Assembly: GCA_964575095.1 (NCBI GenBank)
Contig: CAZNPA010000008.1
Coordinates: forward strand, 1 to 64,000
DNA length: 64,000 nt
Origin: CAZNPA01 sp964575095
GTDB lineage: Bacteria; Pseudomonadota; Alphaproteobacteria; Rickettsiales; SXRF01
Direction: 5' to 3'
In this document: positions 8,240-15,826 of the stretch, one piece after another
How positions within the stretch are numbered: the first letter of the stretch is position 1
Layout of the letters: each line of letters starts with the position of its first letter
Program-made: the position numbers and the translations under genes
The notes under the pieces: model-generated
Database searches by the model: none
What the model saw: only the letters and a program-made list of their open reading frames with translations
Told to the model about the DNA's origin: nothing

Positions 8240-8308
8240 AAGACCCCTGAAGCGTTTGTACTCCGGATCCTTATAATATGCTGGCCATCAATATTCAATA
8301 GATTATAC

Positions 8309-9043
8309 ATGACGTTCATGCATCCGATCATTCTCATCCCGGCGCGCATGGCGTCCACGCGGCTGCCGAACAAACCGCTGCTCACCGTCGGCGGCGCGCC
8401 GATGATCGTGCAGGTTTGGCGGCGCGCTAAGCTGGCAAATATCGGCGAAGTCGTTGTTGCCTGCGACGGACAAGATATCGCCGCCGCCATCATGGCCGCG
8501 GGCGGCATCGCCGTTATCACCGATCCCGATTTACCCTCCGGCTCTGATCGCATTTATGCCGCGCTGAAAAAAATCGACCCGCAAAAAAAATACGATATCA
8601 TCGTCAACCTGCAAGGCGACATGCCGACGATTGATCCTGCCGTCATTTCCGCCGCCGTATCATTGCTGGATGACCCGGCGGTGGATATCGGCACGCTGGC
8701 GGCGCCTATTGATAATGAACGAGACAGAAACGATCCGGCGGTGGTGAAGGTGGTGGTGAGTGGCGAGTGGCGAGTGGCGAGTGGCCGAGCTATTTCTTTC
8801 ACGCGCCAGACACCGACAAGCGGAGAAGTTTTCCAACATATCGGCATTTATGTCTATCGGCGCGGCGCTTTGGAAAAATTCGTGAGCCTGCCGCCGAGCC
8901 CGCTTGAACGAAAAGAAAAACTGGAGCAGCTTAGGGCGATGGAAGCCGGGATGCGCATCAACGTTGCGATAATCGATACCGCGCCGGTTGGTGTTGATAC
9001 GCCGGCGACATTGGAACAGGCGAGAAAAGAATATGAGCGCTAA
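8309..9043 (+). CDS. kdsB: 3-deoxy-manno-octulosonate cytidylyltransferase
   Basis: Activates KDO as CMP-KDO for lipid A inner-core synthesis in the cytosol. The start MTFMHPIILIPARMASTRLP gives 244 residues, normal for KdsB; a second ATG lies three codons on, and the frame is open far upstream only by chance. Seen motifs are IPARMASTRLPNKPL (nucleotide binding), VNLQGDMP and the C-terminal LEQLRAMEAGMRI with GVDTPATLEQAR. The segment VVKVVVSGEWRVASGRAISF contains residues encoded by a 7-base tandem repeat at a site where alphaproteobacterial KdsB proteins tolerate length change. The 3' end overlaps the next gene by 11 bases. Confidence 0.92.
   Translation: MTFMHPIILIPARMASTRLPNKPLLTVGGAPMIVQVWRRAKLANIGEVVVACDGQDIAAAIMAAGGIAVITDPDLPSGSDRIYAALKKIDPQKKYDIIVNLQGDMPTIDPAVISAAVSLLDDPAVDIGTLAAPIDNERDRNDPAVVKVVVSGEWRVASGRAISFTRQTPTSGEVFQHIGIYVYRRGALEKFVSLPPSPLERKEKLEQLRAMEAGMRINVAIIDTAPVGVDTPATLEQARKEYER
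8759..8786. repeat. Tandem heptamer AGTGGCG x4 inside kdsB
   Basis: Three perfect AGTGGCG words and a fourth AGTGGCC lie end to end. They encode SGEWRVASG in the KdsB loop between VVKVVV and RAISF. The word class matches the yejA-yejB spacer element, but no inverted second arm follows, so this is a partial or one-armed copy. The frame is preserved. Confidence 0.85.
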
Positions 9044-10016
9044 ACCGTTGTACGACGTCGTCGGCATCGGCAACGCCATTGTCGATGCGCTGACCTTCTG
9101 CGATGACGCCTTCCTCGCCAATCTAGGGCTTATAAAAGGCAGCATGTCGCTGGTGGACGGCACGCGCGCGGCGGAGCTTTACCGCACCATCGGCCCCGGC
9201 CAGGAATGCTCCGGCGGATCGGCGGCCAACACGCTGGCCGGCATGGCGTCGCTGGGAGCCAAAACCGCGTTCATCGGCAAAGTCAGCGGCGACCAGTTCG
9301 GCTCGGTATTTATGCACGATTTACGCTCGGTCGGCGTGCATTTCACCACCGTGCCTGCCGCCGGCGACATCGCCACCGCCATGTGCCTGGTTCTGGTCAC
9401 GCCGGATGCCCAGCGCACAATGGCGACTTATATCGGCGCCTGTTCGTTGCTCTATGAGCAGGATATCGATGAAAAACTGATCGAGCAGGCGGCAGTGATC
9501 TACGTCGAAGGCTATCTATGGGATACCGAAAACGCCAAGGCCGCGATCAGGAAAGCGATGACGCTGGCGCGAAGCCACGGCCGCAAAATTGCCTTCACTC
9601 TATCGGACGTGTTTTGCGTCGATCGCCACCGCAAGGAATTTCTGGAGATGATCGGCCGCGACATCGATATTTTATTCGCCAACGAGAACGAGCTGAAATC
9701 CCTCTACCAAACCGACGGCATCGACGCGGCGCTGGCGAAAGCGCACGGCGCCTGTCCCATCGTCGCCTGCACCCGCAGCGAGAAAGGCAGCGTCGTGCTG
9801 ACGGCAGCGGCGGTGGAGGTTGTGCCGGCACAGCGCGTGGTAAAAGTCATCGACACCACCGGCGCCGGCGATCTATACGCCGCCGGATTCCTGTTCGGCC
9901 TGACACGCGGCTGGGATTTAAAAACCTGCGCCGCACTCGGCAACCGCTGCGCCGCCGAAATCATCACCCAGATCGGCGCGCGGAGCTTGCGGCCGCTTAA
10001 AGAGTTGGTGGCGTGA
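9033..10016 (+). CDS. PfkB-family carbohydrate/adenosine kinase
   Basis: A 327-residue ribokinase-like sugar or nucleoside kinase. The start MSAKPLYDVVGIGNAIVDAL is chosen because it begins the family beta strand; the frame is open 15 codons further upstream inside kdsB. GGSAANTLAGMASLG is the N-terminal PfkB motif, and VIDTTGAGDLYAAGFLFGL is the C-terminal motif with the catalytic Asp in GAGD. Alphaproteobacterial homologues are usually named adenosine kinase, but substrate choice cannot be read here. It overlaps kdsB by 11 bases and is probably co-transcribed with it. Confidence 0.88.
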   Translation: MSAKPLYDVVGIGNAIVDALTFCDDAFLANLGLIKGSMSLVDGTRAAELYRTIGPGQECSGGSAANTLAGMASLGAKTAFIGKVSGDQFGSVFMHDLRSVGVHFTTVPAAGDIATAMCLVLVTPDAQRTMATYIGACSLLYEQDIDEKLIEQAAVIYVEGYLWDTENAKAAIRKAMTLARSHGRKIAFTLSDVFCVDRHRKEFLEMIGRDIDILFANENELKSLYQTDGIDAALAKAHGACPIVACTRSEKGSVVLTAAAVEVVPAQRVVKVIDTTGAGDLYAAGFLFGLTRGWDLKTCAALGNRCAAEIITQIGARSLRPLKELVA

Positions 10017-10020
10017 CTAT

Positions 10021-10044
10021 CCCTGCACTTGTTGCGGGGTCCGG
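10021..10044. repeat. Partial copy of the GTCATCCCCGC-type composite palindrome
   Basis: These 24 bases match the reverse complement of 35148-35171 at 23 positions (hairpin arms around ACTTGTTGC). The copy sits directly after the kinase stop codon and could act as a weak hairpin. Only the one sub-hairpin of the larger element is present. Confidence 0.75.
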
Positions 10045-10105
10045 TTAAACTTGCTTCTTCAGTTAATAAATGCTAACTTTTGCCGATTTTGCGAAAGGAA
10101 AAATT

Positions 10106-10921
10106 ATGCCGTTTACCGCCAAAAAACGCGTCGTGCAATTCAAAGTCGGAGATTCCGTCCAGGAATGCGCGACGCTTTTCAGCCCTGAAAACCCTGACAT
10201 GCCGACGCAGGTGCACATAGACGCCAGTTCGGGCAATGCCGAGGAGATTTTTGAAATTGCCAAAGAATTGCAGGACGCCATTTACAGGCGGACGAAAAGC
10301 CTGTGGGAACCGGTGGTGATCGGCCCGTTAACACATCGGGATGCGGATTTGATAGAAAAACTGTTGGACAGGAACATCCGCTCGACGTCGTTTGATTTCG
10401 AGAAATACGTCAGGGAAATGTTTGGTGAATTGACCGCTTTTCATGATACTCCGCCGCATAGTGAGCAAACCAAGAAAATTAGGGTAGGGCAAGGCGGAGG
10501 TTATAATATTATATATTTCAAAGTCGGTGATTCTATTGACGAGTGCCTTGCTCTGATCAAAAAAGATTCACCAACTGCTCTCTGGCAAATATATGTCGAT
10601 GGCGCCTCGGGAACGAAAAAAGAAGCAATCGAGATAGCTCATATTCTTGACTCTCGCGGAAAGGAAGTGCGCCTTGGGTCAGGTCCGTTGCCTATAATTA
10701 TTGGTGTGCCTGCTACGGACGGCGCTGTTCCTCATTGCGCAATGAAAACTTACGAGGAAACATCTAAAACTTTTGACGAATATTGCTCTGATTTGCACAA
10801 TGAGTCTGTACAACGGGGTGAGGATATCCCTGACCAAGGATCGCCAGGCGCGTGGCTGGATAGGCTAATTGAGACTGGGGCGCCCAAAGGGGAAAAACCG
10901 CGACGCGGCGGTATCACATAA
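10106..10921 (+). CDS. Hypothetical protein with an internally duplicated domain
   Basis: I do not recognise a family. The start MPFTAKKRVVQF is preferred over one 12 codons upstream because AAAGGA lies about eight bases before it; the length is then 271 residues. Two halves resemble each other: VVQFKVGDSVQECATLF with HIDASSGNAEEIFEIAKEL, and IIYFKVGDSIDECLALI with YVDGASGTKKEAIEIAHIL. A hydrophobic strand, a GDS turn and a helical segment recur, suggesting two copies of one alpha/beta fold. The C-terminus is polar and likely disordered. The second half is more AT-rich than flanking genes. It ends one base before the AmpG-like gene. Confidence 0.7.
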   Translation: MPFTAKKRVVQFKVGDSVQECATLFSPENPDMPTQVHIDASSGNAEEIFEIAKELQDAIYRRTKSLWEPVVIGPLTHRDADLIEKLLDRNIRSTSFDFEKYVREMFGELTAFHDTPPHSEQTKKIRVGQGGGYNIIYFKVGDSIDECLALIKKDSPTALWQIYVDGASGTKKEAIEIAHILDSRGKEVRLGSGPLPIIIGVPATDGAVPHCAMKTYEETSKTFDEYCSDLHNESVQRGEDIPDQGSPGAWLDRLIETGAPKGEKPRRGGIT

Positions 10922-10922
10922 T

Positions 10923-12215
10923 ATGCGGCTAACCAGACCCCGCAATGTGCTACGCTTATGCGGGGTGTATGCCCACCCCAAACTCATCATCGTCCTCTTC
11001 CTCGGATTCTGCAGCGGGCTGCCGCTGGCGCTCACCGCATCGACGCTGTCGGCGTGGCTCATGGAATCGGGCGTCGATAAAACGTCGATCGGGTTATTCG
11101 CGGCGGTGGCGACACCCTATGCGCTGAAATTTCTCTGGGCGCCGCTGATGGATGCAATGCCGTTTCCATTGCTTTCAACATTACTTGGCCGCCGCCGTGG
11201 CTGGATTCTCGCCACGCAAATCACGCTGGTGCTTTCCATTCTCGGCCTTGGGCTCGCAAGCCCCGCCGTCAACCCGTGGATGACGGCGCTCATGGCGCTG
11301 ATCGTTGCCGTTTGTTCCGCCAGCCAAGACATCGTGATCGATGCTTACCGCGTTGAAATCCTGACCCCAGAACAGCAGGGCATGGGCGCCGCCATGGTGC
11401 AATACGGCTACCGTTTCGGCATGCTGGCCTCGGGCGCGGGCGCGCTGGCACTTGCCGACCACATCAGCTGGATGGCGACCTATATGATTATGGCCGGCGT
11501 CATGGGCGTCGGCATGCTCGTCGTTTTATTCTCGCCGGAACCGGAAGTGAGCGCTGCGGTGAAACCCGTTCCGGCCGGGCACTGGCTGCGCGACACTCTC
11601 GTTGCGCCTTTCGCTGATTTTATGACCAACCGCCATTGGGTGCATCTCCTGCTCTTCATCATGCTCTATAAATTGGGCGATGCGTTTCTGGGCATCATGA
11701 CCAATCCGTTCCTGCTCGAAATCGGTTTCACCAAAACCGACATCGCCACGGTGGTGAAAGTCTATGGGCTGGCTGCAACATTGATCGGCGTGTTTTTGGG
11801 CGGCGTGATGACGCTGCGCCTCGGCACGGTAAGAACGCTCATGATATGCGGCATCGGCCACGCGCTCACTAATTTGATGTTCCTGGTGCAGGCCAGGGCA
11901 GGGGCCGATATCCATATTCTGGCGCTGGGCATTTCCCTGGAAAATTTAAGCGGCGGCATGACGGCCTCGGCGTTCGTCGCCTTCATCAGCGGTCTCACCC
12001 ATGCGCGCTACACCGCGACGCAATACGCGCTGCTGTCATCGCTCGCCGCCATGGGGCGCACCTGGCTTACCACTACCGCCGGCTGGACCGCTGAGCGTTT
12101 CGGCTGGGAATGGTTTTTTATTATTTCCGTGCTGCTGGCCGTACCTGGCCTGGCGATTTTGTGGTGGCTGCAGAAAGAATTTAAGGCCACTTCACCTCGG
12201 GCGGCAGAGACATAA
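10923..12215 (+). CDS. ampG: AmpG-like major facilitator transporter
   Basis: A 430-residue inner-membrane permease with about 12 hydrophobic segments. The beginning, VYAHPKLIIVLFLGFCSGLPLALTASTLSAWL, and the following FLWAPLMDAMP with LLGRRRGWI are hallmarks of AmpG, which imports anhydro-muropeptides for cell-wall recycling. SASQDIVIDAYRVEIL is another family motif. The start codon follows the upstream stop directly. The first 18 residues are encoded across a CCCCGCA/TGCGGGG hairpin. The 3' end overlaps the convergent hemF by 35 bases. Another member of the same MFS branch is possible. Confidence 0.75.
   Translation: MRLTRPRNVLRLCGVYAHPKLIIVLFLGFCSGLPLALTASTLSAWLMESGVDKTSIGLFAAVATPYALKFLWAPLMDAMPFPLLSTLLGRRRGWILATQITLVLSILGLGLASPAVNPWMTALMALIVAVCSASQDIVIDAYRVEILTPEQQGMGAAMVQYGYRFGMLASGAGALALADHISWMATYMIMAGVMGVGMLVVLFSPEPEVSAAVKPVPAGHWLRDTLVAPFADFMTNRHWVHLLLFIMLYKLGDAFLGIMTNPFLLEIGFTKTDIATVVKVYGLAATLIGVFLGGVMTLRLGTVRTLMICGIGHALTNLMFLVQARAGADIHILALGISLENLSGGMTASAFVAFISGLTHARYTATQYALLSSLAAMGRTWLTTTAGWTAERFGWEWFFIISVLLAVPGLAILWWLQKEFKATSPRAAET
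10937..10966. repeat. Hairpin ACCCCGCA...TGCGGGGT at the start of the AmpG-like gene
   Basis: Eight-base perfect arms (10937-10944 and 10959-10966) enclose a 14-base loop. The arms equal those of the sub-hairpin in the composite palindrome near 35.15 kb, with a longer and different loop. It lies in the first codons of the transporter and could be a degenerate third copy or a chance fold. Confidence 0.4.
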
Positions 12216-13146
12216 GGATAGCCTCGGTATTGCCGCCGGTTTGCAGTCCGAATTTGGTGCCACGGTCGTAGAGTAAATTGAATTCCACATAACGTCCGCG
12301 TTTTTTGAGCTGGTGCTCGCGTTGCTCCGACGTCCAGCTTTCATGCATATGGCGACGCACGAGCGCGGGATAAATATCGAGGAATGTTTTCCCGACGTCT
12401 TGCGTGAATTCAAAATCCTTCTGCCAATCGCCGGTGTTTACGTAATCGTAAAATATCCCGCCGACGCCGCGCGGCTCGTTTCTATGCTTCAGGAAAAAAT
12501 ACTCATCGCACCATTTTTTAAATTTGGGGTAATAGTCGGGACTGTATCGATCGCAGATTTTTTTGAACGCCGTATGGAAATCGGCAGTATCGGCATCATT
12601 CGGATACATCGGTGTAAGGTCAGATCCTCCTCCGAACCATTGTTTAGTAATGCTCCCGGAGTTTTCTGCTGAAAACTCCATGGAGCGCCGCTCAGGGCTG
12701 GCGCGGTCTGCTGACCGCGCTCCGCCGAGCACAATCATCCGCGTGTTCATATGTACCGCCGGCACCAATGGTGAACACATATGTGCCACCAAAGAAATGC
12801 CGCTGGCCCAGAATTGCGGATTCTCATTTGCGCCGGGAATTTCTTTTCGCATCGTCTCCGAGAATTCACCGTGCACTGTTGAGATATTGACGCCGACTTT
12901 CTCGAACACGCGCCCCTTCATCAACGACATCTCCCCACCGCCGCCTCCCTCACGGACCCATGGGGTTCGTATGAAGCTTCCTGGATCTGCGCGGTCAGCA
13001 GACCGCGCCAGCCCTGAGCCAGGTCCCATGGAGTTTTCAGCAGAAAACTCCGGGGACATTTCTATTTTCTCAAACTCGGCGCAGACTTGATCGCGCAGTT
13101 TCCTAAACCAAGCGGCAGCTTCTTTCTTTTGCTCTTCGATGTTCAT
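12181..13146 (-). CDS. hemF: Oxygen-dependent coproporphyrinogen III oxidase carrying two in-frame palindromic inserts
   Basis: Converts coproporphyrinogen III to protoporphyrinogen IX with O2 in the cytosol. The core is unmistakable: WVREGGGGGEM, VFEKVGVNISTVHGEF, GISLVAHM, PAVHMNTRMI, WFGGGSDLTPMYP, and the end YVEFNLLYDRGTKFGLQTGGNTEAILMSLPP. At 321 residues it is about 42 longer than expected. The excess equals two 21-codon inserts, near residues 32-53 (EFSAENS...ARSADRA) and 143-163 (ARSADRA...EFSAENS), each encoded by one copy of a 63-base double-hairpin element. Both lie in loops between conserved blocks, so activity may be kept. The start overlaps trmL by four bases. Confidence 0.93.
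   Translation of the reverse strand: MNIEEQKKEAAAWFRKLRDQVCAEFEKIEMSPEFSAENSMGPGSGLARSADRADPGSFIRTPWVREGGGGGEMSLMKGRVFEKVGVNISTVHGEFSETMRKEIPGANENPQFWASGISLVAHMCSPLVPAVHMNTRMIVLGGARSADRASPERRSMEFSAENSGSITKQWFGGGSDLTPMYPNDADTADFHTAFKKICDRYSPDYYPKFKKWCDEYFFLKHRNEPRGVGGIFYDYVNTGDWQKDFEFTQDVGKTFLDIYPALVRRHMHESWTSEQREHQLKKRGRYVEFNLLYDRGTKFGLQTGGNTEAILMSLPPEVKWP
12658..12720 (+). repeat. 63-base double-hairpin palindromic element, copy 1 (in hemF)
   Basis: Hairpin A (12658-12679) is GGAGTTTTC, loop TGCT, GAAAACTCC. A 21-base spacer follows. Hairpin B (12701-12720) is GCGCGGTC, loop TGCT, GACCGCGC. Both stems are perfect. On the hemF coding strand the copy reads ARSADRA, then SPERRSM, then EFSAENS, in frame. 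It sits between NTRMIVLG and the KQWFGGGSDLTP block. No target-site duplication is obvious by eye. Confidence 0.92.
12989..13051 (-). repeat. 63-base double-hairpin palindromic element, copy 2, inverted (in hemF)
   Basis: The same element lies in opposite orientation: hairpin B at 12989-13008 and hairpin A at 13030-13051, loops AGCA on the plus strand. Both hairpins equal those of copy 1 base for base after reverse complementing; only part of the 21-base spacer differs. In hemF it reads EFSAENS, MGPGSGL, ARSADRA. It lies between the N-terminal helix (FEKIEM) and the FIRTPWVREGGGG block. The identical 63-base length keeps the frame in both copies. Confidence 0.92.
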
Positions 13147-13580
13147 TGCGTTTGCCTTATTGCTTCTCCCAGCACCATGCTCGCGGCCAGCGCTACATTA
13201 AGCGAGCGAGCGCCATTGTGCATGGGGATCTTTATCCGTATGTCTGCCGTATCATGCACATACCCCGGCACGCCCGATGTTTCGCGGCCGAATAACAATA
13301 TATCGTCTTTCCTGAATGTGCATTGCGTATAATTTGCTTCGGCGCGTGTGGATAATAATATCAGTCTCCCTTGCTTCGCATCGAGAAATTTCTGCCACGA
13401 GCTGTGCCGCGTGATGCCTGCCAGATTATAATAATCGAGCGCGACGCGGCGCAGTTTCTTATCATCGAGCACAAACCCGCACGGTTCAATGATATGAAGA
13501 ATAGCGCCCATGCAGGCCGAAAGCCGTATCATGCTTCCGGTGTTCTGCGGGATATCGGGCTCGAATAACGCAATTTGCAT
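13143..13580 (-). CDS. trmL: tRNA (cytidine(34)-2'-O)-methyltransferase
   Basis: A 145-residue SPOUT methyltransferase modifying the wobble base of tRNA-Leu isoacceptors. The start MQIALFEPDIPQNTGSMIRL is the canonical beginning and is preferred to an upstream in-frame ATG ten codons earlier. Knot motifs are visible: LLSTRAEANYT, DDILLFGRETSGVP, and RIKIPMHNGARSLNVALAASMVLGEA. The gene overlaps hemF by four bases, so the two are probably one transcript. Confidence 0.92.
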   Translation of the reverse strand: MQIALFEPDIPQNTGSMIRLSACMGAILHIIEPCGFVLDDKKLRRVALDYYNLAGITRHSSWQKFLDAKQGRLILLSTRAEANYTQCTFRKDDILLFGRETSGVPGYVHDTADIRIKIPMHNGARSLNVALAASMVLGEAIRQTQ

Positions 13581-13686
13581 ATTTTTCAAATAGTTATAGC
13601 TGACGCACAAAATTCATAAAAAAGCGATATATGATGACGGTGATTTTTGGCACAATAGTCACAGTATTCAACTGCATTGTGACATT

Positions 13687-13899
13687 ATGATTGCCGACCC
13701 CCGATTCAATGTTTTCTTTCTGCTGACCGGCGCCACCTTTATCGCTTTTGCGTCCGGCTTCGGTGTCTGCCTGTTTAATCTGGATACCGTGAGTGCGTGC
13801 CTTGCCGTCTCGCGCGACTGGCTGGAAACGTTCCGTGACATGGGCGATCACATCATCCAGTGGGGCATTGCCATTGGACGCGGCGCGTTCAAATCATAG
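13687..13899 (+). CDS. Small hypothetical membrane protein upstream of petA
   Basis: A 70-residue frame in the gap between trmL and petA. It has one hydrophobic segment (FFLLTGATFIAFASGFGVCLF) followed by an amphipathic end (RDWLETFRDMGDHIIQWG). I know no family for it. An inverted repeat GTCACA-N14-TGTGAC lies just before the start, and there is no clear ribosome-binding site. Hydrophobicity and position support a gene; alternatively the region is only the pet leader. Confidence 0.4.
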   Translation: MIADPRFNVFFLLTGATFIAFASGFGVCLFNLDTVSACLAVSRDWLETFRDMGDHIIQWGIAIGRGAFKS

Positions 13900-13927
13900 A
13901 ATAAAGGCCGGCAATAATTTCTTTAAG

Positions 13928-13955
13928 TTGCAAATCCACCAAATTTTGTTATAGA
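13928..13955 (+). promoter_or_regulatory. Candidate sigma-70 promoter for petABC
   Basis: TTGCAA and TATAGA are separated by 16 bases in an AT-rich stretch, placing the transcription start roughly 20-25 bases before petA. This is a motif match only. Confidence 0.4.
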
Positions 13956-13988
13956 AACAATTCGATACACCACTTATCGAGTTTTTTC

Positions 13989-14552
13989 ATGAATCCTCCT
14001 TCTGCGCCTTCTTCCGCACAAAATAAGTCTTCTGAACCTACCCGCCGTGACTTCATCGCGCTTACCGCCGCGTCGCTGGCCGGCGTCGGTGCCGCCGCCG
14101 CTGTCTGGCCGTTCGTACATAGCATGAACCCCGCCGCTGACGTGCTGGCGCTGTCTTCGGTTGAGGTCGATTTATCGCCGATTAAGGAAGGGCAGACGAT
14201 CAAGGTCAAATGGCGCGGCATGCCGGTTTTCATCCGCCACCGCACCAAGGAAGATATTGAAGAATCGCGCAAAGTCAGCATGGGCGACCTCAAAGATCCC
14301 GAGTCCGACGACAAGCGCGTTAAAAAAGGCAAGGAACAATGGCTGGTCATGGTCGGCGTATGCACGCATCTGGGCTGCATCCCGCTTTCCGGCGCCGGCG
14401 AATATAACGGCAAGGACGGCGGCGGCTGGTTCTGCCCGTGTCACGGCTCGCATTACGACACTGCCGGCCGCGTGCGCAAAGGCCCGGCGCCGAAGAACCT
14501 CGCCATCCCCGAATACGCCTTCCTCTCCGACAACCGCATCAAGATCGGATAA
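13989..14552 (+). CDS. petA: Ubiquinol-cytochrome c reductase Rieske iron-sulfur subunit
   Basis: A 187-residue Rieske subunit of the cytochrome bc1 complex. It is exported by the Tat pathway: TRRDFIALTAASLAGVG combines a twin-arginine motif with the single membrane anchor. The [2Fe-2S] cluster boxes CTHLGC and CPCHGSHYD carry the two Cys and two His ligands. It accepts electrons from ubiquinol and passes them to cytochrome c1. It is the first gene of petABC, with petB starting three bases after its stop. Confidence 0.96.
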   Translation: MNPPSAPSSAQNKSSEPTRRDFIALTAASLAGVGAAAAVWPFVHSMNPAADVLALSSVEVDLSPIKEGQTIKVKWRGMPVFIRHRTKEDIEESRKVSMGDLKDPESDDKRVKKGKEQWLVMVGVCTHLGCIPLSGAGEYNGKDGGGWFCPCHGSHYDTAGRVRKGPAPKNLAIPEYAFLSDNRIKIG

Positions 14553-14555
14553 ATC

Positions 14556-15824
14556 ATGGCAACCGCTCCTAAAAAACAAGAGCCCGGCATCAAAGGTTGG
14601 ATTGAATACCGTCTGCCGATATTCTCATTTCTGGATAACAGTCTGGGCAGCAAATACCCGGCGCCGAAAAATTTAAATTATCTTTGGAACTTCGGTTCCA
14701 TCGCGGGAATTATTCTGGTCTTGCAGATATTGACCGGCATTTTTCTGGCCATGCATTACACGCCGGACGTCAGCAAAGCCTTCGATAGCGTCGAGAACAT
14801 CATGCGCAACGTCAATTACGGCTGGCTCCTGCGCTACGCCCATGCCGTCGGCGCTTCCATGTTCTTCGTCGCCGTCTATATCCACATGTTTCGCGGGCTT
14901 TATTATGGCTCCTATAAATCCCCGCGCGAAATATTGTGGTGGATGGGCGTCATCATTCTCATCGTCATGATGGCGACCGCCTTCATGGGTTACGTGCTGC
15001 CGTGGGGACAGATGAGTTTCTGGGGTGCGACCGTCATCACCAATCTGTTCTCGGCGATTCCGGGGGTAGGAGAATCCATTGTCCACTGGCTGTGGGGCGG
15101 TTTCTCGGTCGATAACCCGACTCTGAATCGTTTCTTCGCCTTACATTACCTGCTGCCGTTCGTTTTGGTCGGCGTCGTGGTGGTGCATATCTGGGCGCTG
15201 CATACGCACGGCTCGAATAACCCGACCGGTGTCGATGTTAAAAGCGAAAAGGACACCATCCCCTTTCATCCCTACTACACGTACAAGGATTATTTCGGTT
15301 TCGGCGTGTTCTTCCTCATCTTCGCCTGGTTTATTTTCTTCTCGCCCAATTCGCTGGGGCATCCCGATAACTATACGCCGGCCAACCCGATGGTGACGCC
15401 GCCGCACATCGTCCCCGAATGGTACTTCCTGCCGTTCTACGCGATACTGCGCGCCATGCCGGATATCGGCATTCCGTTTACCAATATCGTATTCATAGAA
15501 TCGAAGCTGGCCGGAGTGCTGGGCATGTTCGGATCGCTCATCATCCTCTTTTTCCTGCCGTGGATCGACCGTTGCAAGGTAAGGAGCGGTCGTTACCGCC
15601 CCATCTTCAAGTGGATGTTCTGGGTGTTCGTTGTCGATTGCTTTATCCTCGGCTATGTCGGCGCCAATCCGCCGGACGGTTATTTTGTTCTGCTCGGCCG
15701 CGCATCGCTTGCCGTCTATTTCGGATTCTTTGCCCTGCTGTGGTTCATCAGCAAAAATGAGAAAACATTGCCGGTGCCGGAAAGTATCAGCAAAGCAGTC
15801 GAACAAAGTCACGGCGGACATTAA
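14556..15824 (+). CDS. petB: Cytochrome b of the bc1 complex
   Basis: A 422-residue integral membrane subunit holding haems bL and bH and both quinone sites. RYAHAVGASMFFVAVYIHMFRG and the later ALHYLLPFVLVGVVVVHIWALHTHG contain the four histidine haem ligands; GYVLPWGQMSFWGATVITNL and the PEWYFLPFYAILR loop form the Qo site. The length is typical for the alphaproteobacterial fused cytochrome b. The C-terminus has the extra helix of the eight-helix type. Confidence 0.97.
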   Translation: MATAPKKQEPGIKGWIEYRLPIFSFLDNSLGSKYPAPKNLNYLWNFGSIAGIILVLQILTGIFLAMHYTPDVSKAFDSVENIMRNVNYGWLLRYAHAVGASMFFVAVYIHMFRGLYYGSYKSPREILWWMGVIILIVMMATAFMGYVLPWGQMSFWGATVITNLFSAIPGVGESIVHWLWGGFSVDNPTLNRFFALHYLLPFVLVGVVVVHIWALHTHGSNNPTGVDVKSEKDTIPFHPYYTYKDYFGFGVFFLIFAWFIFFSPNSLGHPDNYTPANPMVTPPHIVPEWYFLPFYAILRAMPDIGIPFTNIVFIESKLAGVLGMFGSLIILFFLPWIDRCKVRSGRYRPIFKWMFWVFVVDCFILGYVGANPPDGYFVLLGRASLAVYFGFFALLWFISKNEKTLPVPESISKAVEQSHGGH

Positions 15825-15826
15825 TC

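Noticed and set aside
8272..8277. TATAAT between the cytochrome c and kdsB genes as a full promoter
   Set aside because: No acceptable -35 hexamer lies 16-18 bases upstream; the -10 match alone is not enough.
7733..8308. Upstream extension of the kdsB frame by about 190 codons
   Set aside because: It is antisense to the cytochrome c gene and lies before the canonical IPARMAST start of KdsB.
10937..10966. Hairpin at the AmpG-like start as an intrinsic terminator
   Set aside because: It lies after the start codon inside the coding sequence and has no T run.
12658..13051. hemF as a pseudogene broken by inserts
   Set aside because: Both inserts keep the frame and all catalytic blocks are intact; nothing indicates loss of function.
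13594..13851. 85-codon minus-strand frame upstream of trmL
   Set aside because: It overlaps the better plus-strand candidate and its residues (charged, no structure) do not look like a protein.
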